From Rhea pennata (lineage: Eukaryota; Chordata; Aves; Rheiformes; Rheidae): DNA of 64,000 nucleotides. A program made the translations under genes and the position numbers. Under the pieces are notes generated by a model. It made no database searches and was not told the DNA's origin. It saw only the letters and a list, made by a program, of their open reading frames with translations. The first letter of the stretch is position 1. Each line of letters starts with the position of its first letter. Shown here piece by piece: positions 63,641-64,000 of the stretch. The stretch spans positions 10,582,017 through 10,646,016 of the forward strand of contig NC_084677.1 of assembly GCF_028389875.1 (NCBI RefSeq), in the 5' to 3' direction.

Positions 63641-64000
63641 GGGGTTCGCCGACCCGTGAAGCTGTCACTGTTTTTGCGGTGTGCATCGCTCTGTTCCGTC
63701 TCCTTGTGCGACGGGCCCTCTCTGGCTGCACCCAGGGTGCCTGATTTTTCAATGAATTTGTGCTTTCAATGCAAAAGTCTCCCCTGGTGGCCAGGCATTG
63801 CGCTTTTGTTGCTAGGACAGTTTGGCTGCTGCCAAATTGTGCAGTGAGATTATTCAAAGGTACTGCTTCCCATTGTTATGATTAACACGTTTAAAAATCA
63901 AGCGGACTCGGCGTTTATGGAGGCAGTCCGCGGTTACCCCGCAGCAGAGCAAGGCATCTCTGTTACGAGAGTGCCGAAAATCACCCCCAAAAAGGGGGCC
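63641..64000. other. Right-edge sequence, no exon recognised
   Basis: CpG content and GC rise compared with the preceding 3' UTR. In human the next gene after CCP110 is VPS35L on the same strand, so this may approach its promoter, but no VPS35L coding sequence is visible. Confidence 0.3.

Noticed and set aside
1-64000. CRISPR arrays, operons, phage or other prokaryotic systems; tRNA or rRNA genes
   Set aside because: The sequence is intron-containing vertebrate DNA; no regularly spaced repeats or recognisable tRNA/rRNA sequence were seen.

Overview
This window looks like vertebrate nuclear DNA, most likely from a bird. All coding sequence is in split genes with GT-AG introns. Introns are short for the families concerned, CpG islands mark promoters, and the only recognisable mobile DNA is a little decayed CR1-type LINE sequence. 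The species cannot be fixed from sequence alone, and a crocodilian or turtle is not formally excluded. I assembled four genes by joining exons whose splice sites and reading phase agree and by comparing the products with family members I remember.

Layout: (1) 776-996, minus strand: first coding exon of TMC7, in a CpG island (about 700-1430); the rest of the gene lies off the left edge. (2) 13135-33494, plus strand: TMC5, 22 coding exons, 874 residues, with a candidate non-coding first exon near 4.8-5.0 kb. (3) 36793-43628, minus strand: GDE1, 6 exons, 329 residues, starting in a CpG island at about 43.1-43.95 kb. (4) 46393-61017, plus strand: CCP110, 14 coding exons, 1009 residues, with its own CpG island at about 45.34-45.9 kb and a 3' UTR of about 2.6 kb. 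TMC5 and GDE1 are tail to tail; GDE1 and CCP110 are head to head about 2 kb apart. The last few hundred bases hold no recognised exon.

The order TMC5-GDE1-CCP110 matches human 16p12. TMC7 lying head to head with TMC5 differs from the human layout as I remember it. The genes do not form one pathway: TMC5 and TMC7 are TMC-family membrane proteins, GDE1 is a membrane glycerophosphodiesterase, and CCP110 caps centrioles and restrains ciliogenesis.

I found no wholly new system. The most unusual structure is a pair of nearly identical 122-base inverted repeats in the introns on either side of TMC5 exon 11; their only two differences are CpG-to-CpA changes. Other points of interest are paired ZNF143-like promoter motifs upstream of CCP110, a short TMC5 N-terminus, and a competing splice acceptor at TMC5 exon 4.
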